A program made the translations under genes and the position numbers. The notes under the pieces were generated by a model. That model worked only from the letters and a program-made list of their open reading frames with translations, ran no database searches and was not told the DNA's origin. From JBLHZY01 sp050633265 (GTDB lineage Bacteria; Pseudomonadota; Alphaproteobacteria; Rhodobacterales; Rhodobacteraceae): a DNA stretch of 64,000 bases. Location: contig JBOEGE010000004.1 of assembly GCA_050633265.1 (NCBI GenBank), positions 1-64,000 on the forward strand, in the 5' to 3' direction. Shown in pieces: positions 17,281 to 25,887 of this stretch (its first letter is position 1; the number at the start of each line of letters is the position of its first letter).

Positions 17281-18243
17281 CTAATTCACTCTGAGCGCCG
17301 CACCCCATGGATAGCGGCCCACTTTAATCGTTTTGATCGGCTGCCTTTTGGCCACATCAATCACTGTAACATCACCCGAAACACCGTTGGTGGTAAAGAG
17401 CAGGCTTTTATCTGCGTTGAAGGCCATATGCCAAACGCGGCGACCAACGAGAATATAATCTTCAACCTCGTAAGTCTGCGCATTCACGACCGCGATATAA
17501 TTCGAAGGGCCAAGCGCAACAAAGGCAAGCTCTTCATTGGCGGTAAATTCAAAGCCTACGGGCTGAATACGATCAGCATGTATTCCTTTGATCTGGAATC
17601 CAATTTTCGCAATCTCCTTCTGATCGCTGGTGGCAAAAATCGAAACTGTTCCGCCAATTTCCGCACTAACCCAAAGCTCTGCGCCATCTTTGGCAAACTC
17701 GGCATGCCGCGGGCGGCTGTCGACAAGCGTATTGGCGAAAAGTTCTCGGGTCTCGGTGTTGATCCAGTGGGCCATGTTGGTTGTTTCTGAAGTGGTGACC
17801 GCGATTTTACCGTCGGGTGAGACGGCCATGCCTTCGGGCTCAATCCCAACATCAATCTGCGCGACAACGCGCCGCTCAACGACATCAACAACCGTGGTGA
17901 TCGCATCATCTTCGTTGGCGATATATAAATGGCGATCATCTGGGTGCAACACAAATTGCTCAGGATCCTCGCCAGATGGCAGATCATGAAGGATTTCGCC
18001 ATTGTTAGGGTCGATTACTTGAACCGTGTCGCTATCAGATGCGCAGACATAGACCCGGGAGAAATCGCGGCTAAATGTGATGCCGCGCGGGCGCTCTCCG
18101 GTTTGAATGGTGCGGATAACCTCAAGAGATTTTACATCAATGACGCTGATGGAATCGTCTTTTTCATTGGTTACCCAGATTTCATCACCCAGCAACGGCG
18201 AGGCCGCCATCGACATGGCGATAGAAAACAAAATAGCGCGCAT
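17281..18243 (-). CDS. YVTN-type beta-propeller protein of the PQQ alcohol oxidation cluster
   Basis: This 320-residue periplasmic protein has a signal peptide (MRAILFSIAMSMAASPLLG). Seven propeller blades follow, with the repeated pattern V.(T/A)NE.D(D/A)(S/T)(I/V)(S/T)V(I/V)D, for example WVTNEKDDSISVIDVKS and YIANEDDAITTVVDV. This matches the family of propellers that accompany PQQ-dependent catabolism genes. The propeller lacks the tryptophan-docking motifs and cysteine pair of quinoprotein dehydrogenases, so it probably does not bind PQQ itself. AAGGAG precedes the start. The gene directly follows the binding-protein gene. Confidence 0.88.
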   Translation of the reverse strand: MRAILFSIAMSMAASPLLGDEIWVTNEKDDSISVIDVKSLEVIRTIQTGERPRGITFSRDFSRVYVCASDSDTVQVIDPNNGEILHDLPSGEDPEQFVLHPDDRHLYIANEDDAITTVVDVVERRVVAQIDVGIEPEGMAVSPDGKIAVTTSETTNMAHWINTETRELFANTLVDSRPRHAEFAKDGAELWVSAEIGGTVSIFATSDQKEIAKIGFQIKGIHADRIQPVGFEFTANEELAFVALGPSNYIAVVNAQTYEVEDYILVGRRVWHMAFNADKSLLFTTNGVSGDVTVIDVAKRQPIKTIKVGRYPWGAALRVN

Positions 18244-19410
18244 CTAATTCTCCTTGAATGCTCGGCAATCACTTTCAGGCGCATCGAGGCCTAAGGTATC
18301 GAGCTCGTTGTTTTGGTGTAAAAAGCCCTCAAGGGGCGCTGATGCAATCACGGCATCATCATGGACGATAGGCATTGGTTGGCGAAGCTGACCGTTCCAG
18401 GCGCGATAGGAAAGCGGGCGCCCTTTAAACCCGCCAAGCTCAAAATCATCCGACAACATATAGGTGCGAAGCGTTTGGGCATCTGCGCTTTTTGTGCGGA
18501 TAACCGCTTCGCCCAGGCTGCGCACAGCCGCCCAAGCAGCGTAATCCTGAGGTTGCATATTTCGACCCGATTGCACCCGAAAACGCCCTTGAAGCTGCGC
18601 TGCGCCCCATTGTTCAACTGTGCGATCCCAGGCTTTGGATTGCATACCAACAGCGCCTGCGGTTGGGCGCGCAAGCCAGGTATTATAGGGAATATAACGC
18701 GCAAAATCATTGGCTTCGTCGGCAATCAGCAACACATCATATTCGCCCAACTCTTGGGTAAAAAGCGGCACCTCTTGCGATGCGCTGCGCCGCATATCCG
18801 CATCAAAGGACCAATCCTTTTGCTTTGGTTTTTGAAGGCCGAATTTGGCAAGGGAACGCTCCAAAGCGCGCGCAAAGGCTTGATCTTCTTGATGCGTGCC
18901 GGCAATCAATGCGGTCTTTCCCCAACGGCGGTAAAGCAGAAACTGTGAAAGAGCATCCGCGCGCATCGCATGGCTGGCGCCTGTGTGAAGCAAATTCGCG
19001 CGACAAGAGGTTGAGCGCAGGTCAACAGATGGATCGGCAGTGCTAAATACGATCGCTTGATGAGCAGCGGCGAGATCGGCGATGTTTAGAAGGTCGGAGG
19101 CCTTTGCATCTGTGATGATGTATCGCGCTCTATTAATGATGCCCTCAAGTTCGGATTTTTGGGTGTTTTCAGCCTTAATAGACACTGTTTTAAGCCGGTA
19201 TATTTGCCCGAGAAAGCGCCCTGTTGTGTTGTTCTCTTCAATTGCAAGCAGGGCGCCGGCGAGGCCCAAATCATCTGGGATAGGATCGAGATTAGAAAGC
19301 GTTGGCCGCGCTTTTTGCTCTAGGTGAAGATAGGTAATCTCGATATCAAGCGCGCTCGCCTGCCCAAGGGCTGCGAGAACCATTAAAATTGACCCTAAAA
19401 ATGCGCGCAT
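18244..19410 (-). CDS. Periplasmic ABC-type binding protein of the PQQ alcohol oxidation cluster
   Basis: This 388-residue secreted protein has a signal peptide (MRAFLGSILMVLAALGQASA). It has a type-1 periplasmic-binding (LivJ-like) fold: DIEITYLHLEQKARPTLS at the N-terminus, a NTTGRFLGQ segment, and paired lobes about 25-150 and 150-360. Proteins of this kind are described as the binding component of PQQ-dependent alcohol dehydrogenase systems. The start at 19410 is favoured by AGGAGG 4 bases upstream and by the signal peptide; the open frame extends to 19524 without support. It is the first gene of the leftward four-gene run and is divergent from xoxG. Confidence 0.86.
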   Translation of the reverse strand: MRAFLGSILMVLAALGQASALDIEITYLHLEQKARPTLSNLDPIPDDLGLAGALLAIEENNTTGRFLGQIYRLKTVSIKAENTQKSELEGIINRARYIITDAKASDLLNIADLAAAHQAIVFSTADPSVDLRSTSCRANLLHTGASHAMRADALSQFLLYRRWGKTALIAGTHQEDQAFARALERSLAKFGLQKPKQKDWSFDADMRRSASQEVPLFTQELGEYDVLLIADEANDFARYIPYNTWLARPTAGAVGMQSKAWDRTVEQWGAAQLQGRFRVQSGRNMQPQDYAAWAAVRSLGEAVIRTKSADAQTLRTYMLSDDFELGGFKGRPLSYRAWNGQLRQPMPIVHDDAVIASAPLEGFLHQNNELDTLGLDAPESDCRAFKEN

Positions 19411-19459
19411 ATCTCCTCCTTTAATCAGCCTAGAAAGGCCGGCCCGCCTTGCCCATTGC

Positions 19460-19469
19460 GACCATGGTC
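19460..19469. promoter_or_regulatory. Palindrome GACCATGGTC in the xoxG promoter region
   Basis: A perfect 10-bp palindrome lies in the 153-base divergent gap between the binding-protein gene and xoxG. With the preceding C it reads CGACCATGGTC, close to CGACCAAGGTCG at 24207. It could be an operator shared by the methylotrophy island; this is inferred from position and similarity only. Confidence 0.35.
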
Positions 19470-19563
19470 CAATTTCATGATGGGTGAAACGAAAGTCCAA
19501 TACCAAGCAAGGAAAACGAACCATAAAACACCTGTTGAACAGGGCATCGAGGGAGACGACCCG

Positions 19564-20265
19564 ATGAAAACGACACGCATGTTAATTGCCAGAGGCGCTA
19601 TGGCAGCTTTGGTTTGTATTGGTGGCACGGCCGCGTTTGGCCATGGAGATGTGGCGCCGCAGCCGGTGAATACAGAGGCTTTGCCCGATATTGGCGAAGA
19701 GTGGCTTATTGAAAATCCCTATCGCGGGATGGATGCTGAGATCTATTCCAAAGCCATTGATATTGGCTCTTCTGGGTACAATCAGAATTGCGCGCGGTGC
19801 CATGGGCTTGGGGTGATTTCAGGCGGATTGGCGCCTGATCTTCGCTTTCTTGAGGCCGAAGAGTATGGCGACGAGTGGTTTGCTGAGCGGTTCCGCTTTG
19901 GCTACACCCAGAACGGCACGACCAAGATGCCTGCATTTGCAGATATTCTTGGCCAAAAGGCTGGTTGGGCCATTCGGACCTATATTGAAACCCGCCCTGA
20001 CAGCGATATGATTGAGACGTTTTCCGAAGAACTTCATGGGATCCGTGATCAGCTTGCGGCCTGGGGCGAAGCGGGGGAAACCGTTCCAGAAGCAGCGGCA
20101 ACGCTTGCGCGATTGGAGGCGATTTCAGGCGAAATAGACACGCTTTCTGGGGCTGAGCTGGCAGATTCCATAGCCTATAGAGCCTATCGGCAGATCACGG
20201 ATGATCCAGCCTCCTATACACGCGCGGCAGAGACCCTTACCATCGGCTTATCGGTCGCAGAATGA
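19564..20265 (+). CDS. xoxG: Cytochrome c XoxG (c-550 PedF-like), electron acceptor of XoxF
   Basis: The 233-residue periplasmic mono-heme cytochrome has a signal peptide (cleavage near Ala24, GGTAAFG) and heme motif CARCH at 76-80 (GYNQNCARCHGLG). The APDLR motif follows, and the likely Met ligand is in TKMPAF. The GYN.NCARCHGL.SGG.APDLR pattern is that of c-550 PedF/XoxG proteins encoded with quinoprotein alcohol dehydrogenases. ATG 19564, preceded by GAGGGAG, is chosen over an upstream in-frame codon at 19456. The start of xoxJ lies 7 bases after its stop. XoxG would carry electrons from XoxF to a terminal oxidase. Confidence 0.9.
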   Translation: MKTTRMLIARGAMAALVCIGGTAAFGHGDVAPQPVNTEALPDIGEEWLIENPYRGMDAEIYSKAIDIGSSGYNQNCARCHGLGVISGGLAPDLRFLEAEEYGDEWFAERFRFGYTQNGTTKMPAFADILGQKAGWAIRTYIETRPDSDMIETFSEELHGIRDQLAAWGEAGETVPEAAATLARLEAISGEIDTLSGAELADSIAYRAYRQITDDPASYTRAAETLTIGLSVAE

Positions 20266-20272
20266 GAGATAC

Positions 20273-21172
20273 ATGATCCAAAAAGCGCGCCTCATTGCCA
20301 GTGTATTTGCAGGGGTTTTGGCCCTTTCTAGCGCTGCTTTGGCGCGTTGTGAGGATTATGTTCCGCAAGATCGCCCGCAAAATGTTGGCCGCGACGAAGT
20401 TGGGCTTGATCTTGATGGCATTGTAGAGCGCGGCTGGATCGACATCATTCTTTACGAGGATTTCGCGCCCTACTCTTACGTTTTAAACGGCAAACCAACC
20501 GGTGTTGATGTCGAAATCGGGCGGCTCATTGCGCAAGAGCTGGGTGTTGAACCGCGCTTTCGGTTTGTTTCTGCGAGTGAGGAGCTGGAAGCGGATCTGT
20601 TCAATTGGATTTGGAAGGGCCCTATCGTTGGCGGCGCGGTGGGCAATCTGATGATGCGCGTGCCGTATAATAGCGAATATGCCTGCCGGGTAGAGCAGGT
20701 TGTTTTCACCGGCCAATACGCATCTGAATCCATCGCGATCGCCTATTCTGAGGCAGCTTATCCCGATGAGAAGCCCATTCCCGCTTATTTTCGCTTTGAT
20801 ACTGTTGGGGTTGAGAATGATTCCATTTCGGATTTCTATCTAACGTCATTTCCCGGCGGCCAGCTCAGCAAAAACATTTCGCGCTATCCAACAACTTTGG
20901 ACGCTATGAAAGGTTTGGCCGCAGGCGAGGTTATGGCCGTTATGGGCCCGCGCTCACAGCTTGATGCTGGGCTAACAGAAGGGATCGCCGCCCATGCGCC
21001 GCCTCTACCAGGGTTTTCCGTTGGGAAATGGACGCTCGGTGTTGCGGTTAATTTTCGCTATCGGCCTTTGGGCTATGCTATAGACGATGCGATATTCGCC
21101 GGTCTGGAAGATGGGCGCATCTCGGATATCTATGGCTCATTCGGGTTAACCTTTCAGCCGCCCGAACGCTAA
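20273..21172 (+). CDS. xoxJ: Periplasmic binding-fold protein XoxJ
   Basis: This 299-residue secreted protein has a signal peptide ending near ALARCED. It has a type-2 periplasmic-binding fold like amino-acid-binding proteins (YEDFAPYSYVLNGKPTGVDVEIGRLIAQELG; later AVMGPRSQLDAGL). XoxJ/MoxJ-type proteins accompany methanol dehydrogenase and its cytochrome, and are thought to help activate or mature the enzyme. The ATG at 20273 follows AGAGAT, 7 bases past the xoxG stop; the open frame reaching back to 20201 overlaps xoxG and is rejected. The conserved xoxG-xoxJ order supports the call. Confidence 0.88.
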   Translation: MIQKARLIASVFAGVLALSSAALARCEDYVPQDRPQNVGRDEVGLDLDGIVERGWIDIILYEDFAPYSYVLNGKPTGVDVEIGRLIAQELGVEPRFRFVSASEELEADLFNWIWKGPIVGGAVGNLMMRVPYNSEYACRVEQVVFTGQYASESIAIAYSEAAYPDEKPIPAYFRFDTVGVENDSISDFYLTSFPGGQLSKNISRYPTTLDAMKGLAAGEVMAVMGPRSQLDAGLTEGIAAHAPPLPGFSVGKWTLGVAVNFRYRPLGYAIDDAIFAGLEDGRISDIYGSFGLTFQPPER

Positions 21173-21196
21173 ATTCGTCTCTAACACAGCGAAAAA

Positions 21197-22078
21197 TTAA
21201 GTCAGCGTGATGACCTCTTGCGCCTTGCTTACCAGTGTTGCGCGGTGCAGCTCTTTGGTTTTTGTAAGAATGGATTGGATTTCAGTCAAAGGGGTCAGGC
21301 AAAACGCGGTCGAAAATCCATCCGCCAATGTGGCGTTTGCGGCTTCGAGTGTAACGGATGACCAGAGCGGTTTGGTCTGCCCTTTTGGATCGAGTATATG
21401 CCCGTCAGCCTCGCTCAAAAGCATCGCACCCGGGCTCGAAGTTGCTAGGGCGGCAGACTGAAGGCTGCGCCAACCATGCATTCCCAGTTTTGGATCAGAA
21501 AGCCCAATGCGAAACGGCCCTCCGATGGCTGAAATCTCACCAATATCCACAAGCGTTTTTTCCGCCCCTTGCGAGTGAAGATGGGCCGCGATCAGATCGG
21601 TGGCAAAACCCTGCGCGATGCCATTGAAGCTCAGCTCTTGATCTGAACCGATACGAATGCCCCCTGCGCCCCGAGAGACGCGCTGCCATCCGATTGAGGC
21701 GAAGGCCGCGCTTGGATCTCTCCGCTCGGCGAGGGCGCGCCATAGAGTTTGGATTGTTGGATCAAACCGCCCTTGTGTTGCGTGATAGATGCGGTCAATC
21801 GCATCCAAAAGCTGATCAAATTCAGTGGGCGGATTGGGCGCATGTTTATTGGTATTAAGCTGGGTTAGGGTCGAATTTGGCGCGTAAAGGCTAAAAAGAT
21901 CTTCGATTTTGGCAAGGATTTTGGGGATATCGTCTAATGCGCTTTCGGGTAGGTCATGAAGCTCAACCCGCGCTTCTGCGCCAAGCGCCCGCCCGCGCCA
22001 TCGTATCGGCGCTTTTCCTGCTGCAGAAATTGTGGCTGATGCGGCGATGATGGAGATGAAACGGCGGCGCGAAATCAT
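21197..22078 (-). CDS. FAD:protein FMN transferase, NosX/ApbE-like
   Basis: The 293-residue ApbE-family protein has a Tat-like leader (SRRRFIS). Family landmarks are LGAEARVELHD, FSLYAPNSTLTQLN, FDPTIQTLWRAL, NGIAQGFATDL and TLVDIGEISAIGG. The last two differ from classical ApbE (usually KGYA.D and GG), and the DIGE and AQGFATD forms are those I associate with NosX-type enzymes. ApbE proteins attach FMN to Thr or Ser of exported flavoproteins. The gene overlaps the NosR-like gene as ATGA, and that protein carries an FMN-binding domain with a suitable DGVTKAT motif, so it is the likely substrate. Confidence 0.87.
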   Translation of the reverse strand: MISRRRFISIIAASATISAAGKAPIRWRGRALGAEARVELHDLPESALDDIPKILAKIEDLFSLYAPNSTLTQLNTNKHAPNPPTEFDQLLDAIDRIYHATQGRFDPTIQTLWRALAERRDPSAAFASIGWQRVSRGAGGIRIGSDQELSFNGIAQGFATDLIAAHLHSQGAEKTLVDIGEISAIGGPFRIGLSDPKLGMHGWRSLQSAALATSSPGAMLLSEADGHILDPKGQTKPLWSSVTLEAANATLADGFSTAFCLTPLTEIQSILTKTKELHRATLVSKAQEVITLT

Positions 22079-24168
22079 GCTTTCGCCCCTCTGCTGCCCG
22101 ATCGTGCCGCGAGGATGAGGGGCACACATTGCGCCGGATCATCGTGAATCGCTACGCAGTCAAGACATTGAAAACATTCAGAATAGGCGATTTCGCCGGT
22201 TTTCTTGATAGAGCCATAGCGGCATTGCACCTTGCACAATTGGCAGGGCGATCCGCATTCTTCGCGCCGTGCAATCCAATCCCGCCCGCGAAATACCCCG
22301 CCAATCGCCATTACGGCCCCAAGCGGGCAGACATAGCGACAGAACCCTTTGAAAAGCACCATGCCCGCGAGCAGCCAGAAGACAGCATAGGCGACATAGT
22401 ACCATTCGCGCAGGAAATAGACGGTAATGGCGGTTTTGAACGGTTCGATCTCGGCGACTTTGTCGATTGAAGAGGGCAGTGCGAGGACAGTTGCGATCAT
22501 GCCCGCGAGGACCAAATATTTGAGGTATTTCAGGCGTGTATCCCATACGGGTGAGGGCTCTATCTGCGGCAATTTCAGCGCGCGCCCAATCACATCGGCA
22601 AATTCTTGCAGCGCGCCAAAAGGGCAGAGCCAGCCGCAGAAAAGCCCGCGGCCCCAAAGCACAAAGCTCACAATCACGACGCCCCAGATGAGCAGGGAGA
22701 ATGGATCATAGAGGAGATAGGCAAAGCTACCGCCGTCAAGCGCGGTGCGCATCGTGGCAAGGACCGTAACAATCGAGAGCTGGCCCTGACCATACCAACC
22801 GACGAAGATGAGCATCGCTGCGAGAATTGAGAGACGGATTGCGCGAAAATACTTGTGAGCGGCCAGGCGGTTTAATCGGCCTGCCATCAGAGCGATAAGT
22901 GCGGTGAGTGCAGCGGCCAGGATGAACAGATCAGGCGCGCGATTGCGCAGCGCATCAACCCATGGTGCAGATTGTTTGGCAACCTCATCTCGTTTGAAGA
23001 AGCGTTCAGGTGTTGAATGGATTAAATTAAGCGGTTTAGACTCTGTTTTGGCTTGAAAAATACCGTGCTGGCGCTGCGCAAGAAGGGTTAGATCAAAGGG
23101 GCGGGTTGGATCAAAGCCAAGGCGGCGATCGGTGCGCAGGATCATTGCGGGGGCATCTTTTAGATGCTCTGGCAGATTGTCATCAAGCGTTACATAGAGA
23201 TCTGCATCACGCAGCGCGATCGGAAGCCCGTCTTGGGCGAGACCGATGAGATCGGGGGCTGTGTTGCGCACGAAATCTTCGGAGACAAGGCCGTGGCGGC
23301 CAGCCTCAATCAAAAGCAGCGGTTCGTCTGATGCGGAAATAGCGCGAAACCCATCCAGCTCTTGCAGAGTGTCGGCCGAGAGCAATGCGCGCGCGATGGC
23401 GGGCGGGCCAAGATCAGCCACATAGAGATCAAGATAGAGCGCATCCGGGTTGTTCTGTGCTTCGGGATCGTCGTCTGCCCAGAGGGAGCCTTCAAACAGC
23501 GCTTGGACCTCTGCGTTGGTAACTTGGAGGTGCCCAATCAGACCCTTTTCCAGCAGAATTTGCCAATTTAGTGCCTCATTATAGGACAGATCAGGATAGG
23601 CGGGCGGCCCCGTTTGGATGCCGCGCATTTTCTCGCGCGCTACAGAGAGCGTTGCTCCGAGGATGCTTTCATGGGCGATGCGTACGGAGGCCGTCGCCTT
23701 GGTAACACCATCAAGGTAGACGAGCTGAGAGCCGCTGTTATCGCCGCCATATGGCGTTCCGACGACGATGCTTTGGGAGATTGAGACGCCTCTATATTGC
23801 TCGAAAAACTTGTGAAAAGGGGCTTCTCCAAGGCCCGAAACAAAAATCGGCTCGTTATGAGAGATAAGTTTTACGTCGATAAAGCGCCCATCGGGATCAA
23901 GCATGACAAGCATATTGATCGGCGCGCCGGAAAAGCCGGGCAGCGGGGCCAAAGGCTCTGTTTCAAAGACGAAGCCCGCCTCAGCGCCGCCGGAATTAAG
24001 CAGCGTATAGACGCCTTTATCGTTGATCGCTTCGCCCAGCGAAAAGGGCGGCAAAACAAAGGGTTCAATTTCGCTTCTGTCCAGAGGCGCGGCATATAAA
24101 ACTGGCGCGCAAAGCAGGGCTGCTAGGGCGAGCCAAATAAGCGCAAAAATTTTGTTCAAACCCCTCAT
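22075..24168 (-). CDS. NosR/NirI-family membrane flavo-iron-sulfur protein
   Basis: The protein has 697 residues. A signal peptide or first TM (MRGLNKIFALIWLALAALLC) leads into a periplasmic FMN-binding domain (about 60-180). This contains DGVTKAT at 153-159, the usual covalent-FMN acceptor pattern. A further soluble domain follows, then about six TM helices (from about 410) with two CxxxCP motifs (CGWLCPFG, CRYVCPLG). The C-terminus has polyferredoxin cysteines (CGSPCQLCKVQC, CFQCLDC). NosR and NirI are electron-transfer or regulatory proteins of N2O and nitrite respiration, but no nos or nir genes are present here. Instead it sits with xoxGJ and a NosX-like transferase. The ATG at 24168 is chosen for the leader; the frame extends to 24234. 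Confidence 0.88.
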   Translation of the reverse strand: MRGLNKIFALIWLALAALLCAPVLYAAPLDRSEIEPFVLPPFSLGEAINDKGVYTLLNSGGAEAGFVFETEPLAPLPGFSGAPINMLVMLDPDGRFIDVKLISHNEPIFVSGLGEAPFHKFFEQYRGVSISQSIVVGTPYGGDNSGSQLVYLDGVTKATASVRIAHESILGATLSVAREKMRGIQTGPPAYPDLSYNEALNWQILLEKGLIGHLQVTNAEVQALFEGSLWADDDPEAQNNPDALYLDLYVADLGPPAIARALLSADTLQELDGFRAISASDEPLLLIEAGRHGLVSEDFVRNTAPDLIGLAQDGLPIALRDADLYVTLDDNLPEHLKDAPAMILRTDRRLGFDPTRPFDLTLLAQRQHGIFQAKTESKPLNLIHSTPERFFKRDEVAKQSAPWVDALRNRAPDLFILAAALTALIALMAGRLNRLAAHKYFRAIRLSILAAMLIFVGWYGQGQLSIVTVLATMRTALDGGSFAYLLYDPFSLLIWGVVIVSFVLWGRGLFCGWLCPFGALQEFADVIGRALKLPQIEPSPVWDTRLKYLKYLVLAGMIATVLALPSSIDKVAEIEPFKTAITVYFLREWYYVAYAVFWLLAGMVLFKGFCRYVCPLGAVMAIGGVFRGRDWIARREECGSPCQLCKVQCRYGSIKKTGEIAYSECFQCLDCVAIHDDPAQCVPLILAARSGSRGAKA

Positions 24169-24206
24169 GGGCAAAGCGTAGTTTGGCGCTCTATGGGCAG
24201 GATATT

Positions 24207-24218
24207 CGACCAAGGTCG
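24207..24218. promoter_or_regulatory. Palindrome CGACC-AA-GGTCG between the NosR-like gene and the permease gene
   Basis: This 12-base inverted repeat (5-bp arms, 2-base spacer) lies in the 121-base divergent gap. It closely resembles CGACCATGGTC at 19459-19469, and its half CGACCAA is the complement of the TTGGTCG repeats upstream of xoxF. It is proposed as an operator of the methylotrophy island; no experimental support is available. Confidence 0.4.
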
Positions 24219-24289
24219 CAGGCGCGCGGCGCATTTGGGGTTTTGCCTTGCGGCTATTGCATGGAACAAAGGCTATGGGAGGAGCCTTG

Positions 24290-25027
24290 GTGCAAGATAA
24301 GAGCTACAAAAGCGATCCATTTGTTGTTGTTGTGTCTTTTGCAGCAATGCTTGCGGTTTGGCAGGTAGGTGCTTGGCTGACGGCGGATGCAAGTATTTTG
24401 CCGGGCCCTTTTGAGGTTATTTCTGTGATGTGGGATGAGGCGGTCAACGGGCCGCTTTTGCGCCATTTATGGGCGACATTGGCGCGCGTTGGGGCCGCAT
24501 TTAGCATTGCGATGATTGTTGGCGGCGCGATTGGCGTTCTTTTGGGGCGCGCGCCCAAGCTTGATCGTTGGGCGAACCCTTGGGTGATCGTTTTGCTGAA
24601 CATTCCGGCGCTTGTTGTGATCGTGCTTTGCTATCTTTGGATCGGGCTTAATGAGCTCGCGGCGATTGCCGCCGTGACGATCAACAAAACCGCGATGGTA
24701 ACGGTCACGATCCGCGAAGGCGTTCGGGTTTTGGATCGTGGCGTTGGTGAAATGGCGCAGGTGTTTCGGCTTGGGCCTTGGGTGCGGTTTCGCCATATTA
24801 CCTTGCCGCAATTGGCCCCGTTTATAGCCTCAAGTGCGCGCAACGGTTTGGCTGTGATTTGGAAGATCGTTTTGGTTGTTGAGTTTTTGGGCCGCTCAAA
24901 CGGGATTGGCTTTCAGATACATTTGTATTTTCAGCTCGTCGATTTGGCGCAGGTTCTGGCCTATTCGCTTAGCTTTGTTTTGGTGATGGTTGCGGTTGAG
25001 TATCTGATCCTGAAACGGTTTGATTAG
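24290..25027 (+). CDS. NitT/TauT-type ABC transporter permease
   Basis: This 245-residue membrane protein has six TM helices. The binding-protein-dependent permease (EAA) region is IREGVRVLDRGVGEMAQVFRL... through ITLPQLAPFI, typical of the SsuC/TauC/NrtB family. The start is set at GTG 24290, because GGAGGAG lies 5 bases upstream; longer frames open at ATG 24275 and 24248. It has no ATPase or binding protein beside it. The same-strand orphan pair at 13502-15077 belongs to the same family and would complete the transporter. The 3' end overlaps the convergent SDR-like gene by 4 bases. Confidence 0.86.
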   Translation: MQDKSYKSDPFVVVVSFAAMLAVWQVGAWLTADASILPGPFEVISVMWDEAVNGPLLRHLWATLARVGAAFSIAMIVGGAIGVLLGRAPKLDRWANPWVIVLLNIPALVVIVLCYLWIGLNELAAIAAVTINKTAMVTVTIREGVRVLDRGVGEMAQVFRLGPWVRFRHITLPQLAPFIASSARNGLAVIWKIVLVVEFLGRSNGIGFQIHLYFQLVDLAQVLAYSLSFVLVMVAVEYLILKRFD

Positions 25028-25887
25028 GCTTCTCTTGCCAGCAGATCTGCAAGGCCTGTTCGGTAATCTGGATACTTCAGTTTCACGCCAAGTTCGTCCA
25101 AAATCCGCTTGTTAGAGACTTTTTTGCTCTCAGCATAGAAGCTGCGCGCCATCGGGGTCATCTGTGCGTCTTGCCAATCAATGGCGGGCGGAATGGGCAG
25201 GCCAAGCAGATCGGCGGCATGTTCCAGAACGTCTTGGGGCGGGGCGGGATCATTATCGCAGACGTTATAGATCGCGCCCGGGTTTGGCTGTGCGATGGAG
25301 GCGGCAAGCGTGGCGGCGATATCTTCGACATGGATACGCGAGAAGACTTGGCCTTGTTTAATGATCCGCCGGGCCGTTCCGGCGCGCAATTTGGCGAATG
25401 GGCCGCGCCCGGGGCCATAGATGCCCGCAAGGCGAAAGATATGAAGCGGCAGGCCGCAAGACTGGGCTATTGATTGCCAAGCCGCTTCGGCCTCAACCCG
25501 CAAGCGCCCGCGTTTGGTGGCTGGTGTAAGGGCGGCGCTTTCATCGACCCAAGCACCGGCGCGATCGCCATAAACGCCTGTGGTTGAGAGGTAGCCAACC
25601 CAAGCCAGAGGGCCTGCATCCATCAAGGCCTCTTCGGCTTCGGCCAAAAACGGATCGCCCTGTGCCTCATTCGGGCCGGCGGAAATCAAAAGATGGCTCG
25701 CGCGTGCCAAAGCAGGGGCTATATCTTCGCCTGGAAAGATCAGCGGTTCGATCCCTTGGGCCTGTAAGCGTTCGGCCTTTTCGGGGCATCTTGTTGTGCC
25801 AATAATATCCCAGCCTTGGGGGATCAAAAGCTTGGCCAGGGCTTGCGCGCTATAGCCGTGCCCGATGGAGAGGAGCGTATTTTTCAT
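25024..25887 (-). CDS. NAD(P)-binding epimerase/dehydratase-like protein (YeeZ-like)
   Basis: The 287-residue Rossmann-fold protein of the extended SDR group has an N-terminal dinucleotide loop LSIGHGYSAQALA. Further landmarks are LISAGPNEAQGDPF, VGYLSTTGVYGDRAGAWVDE, and IFRLAGIYGPGRG. The catalytic Tyr-xxx-Lys is weak: the Tyr of TGVYGD is present, but no obvious YxxxK follows. This is common in the YeeZ-like subgroup, whose substrates are unknown. The ATG at 25887 is preferred over an upstream start at 25941. Convergent with the permease gene. Confidence 0.82.
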   Translation of the reverse strand: MKNTLLSIGHGYSAQALAKLLIPQGWDIIGTTRCPEKAERLQAQGIEPLIFPGEDIAPALARASHLLISAGPNEAQGDPFLAEAEEALMDAGPLAWVGYLSTTGVYGDRAGAWVDESAALTPATKRGRLRVEAEAAWQSIAQSCGLPLHIFRLAGIYGPGRGPFAKLRAGTARRIIKQGQVFSRIHVEDIAATLAASIAQPNPGAIYNVCDNDPAPPQDVLEHAADLLGLPIPPAIDWQDAQMTPMARSFYAESKKVSNKRILDELGVKLKYPDYRTGLADLLAREA

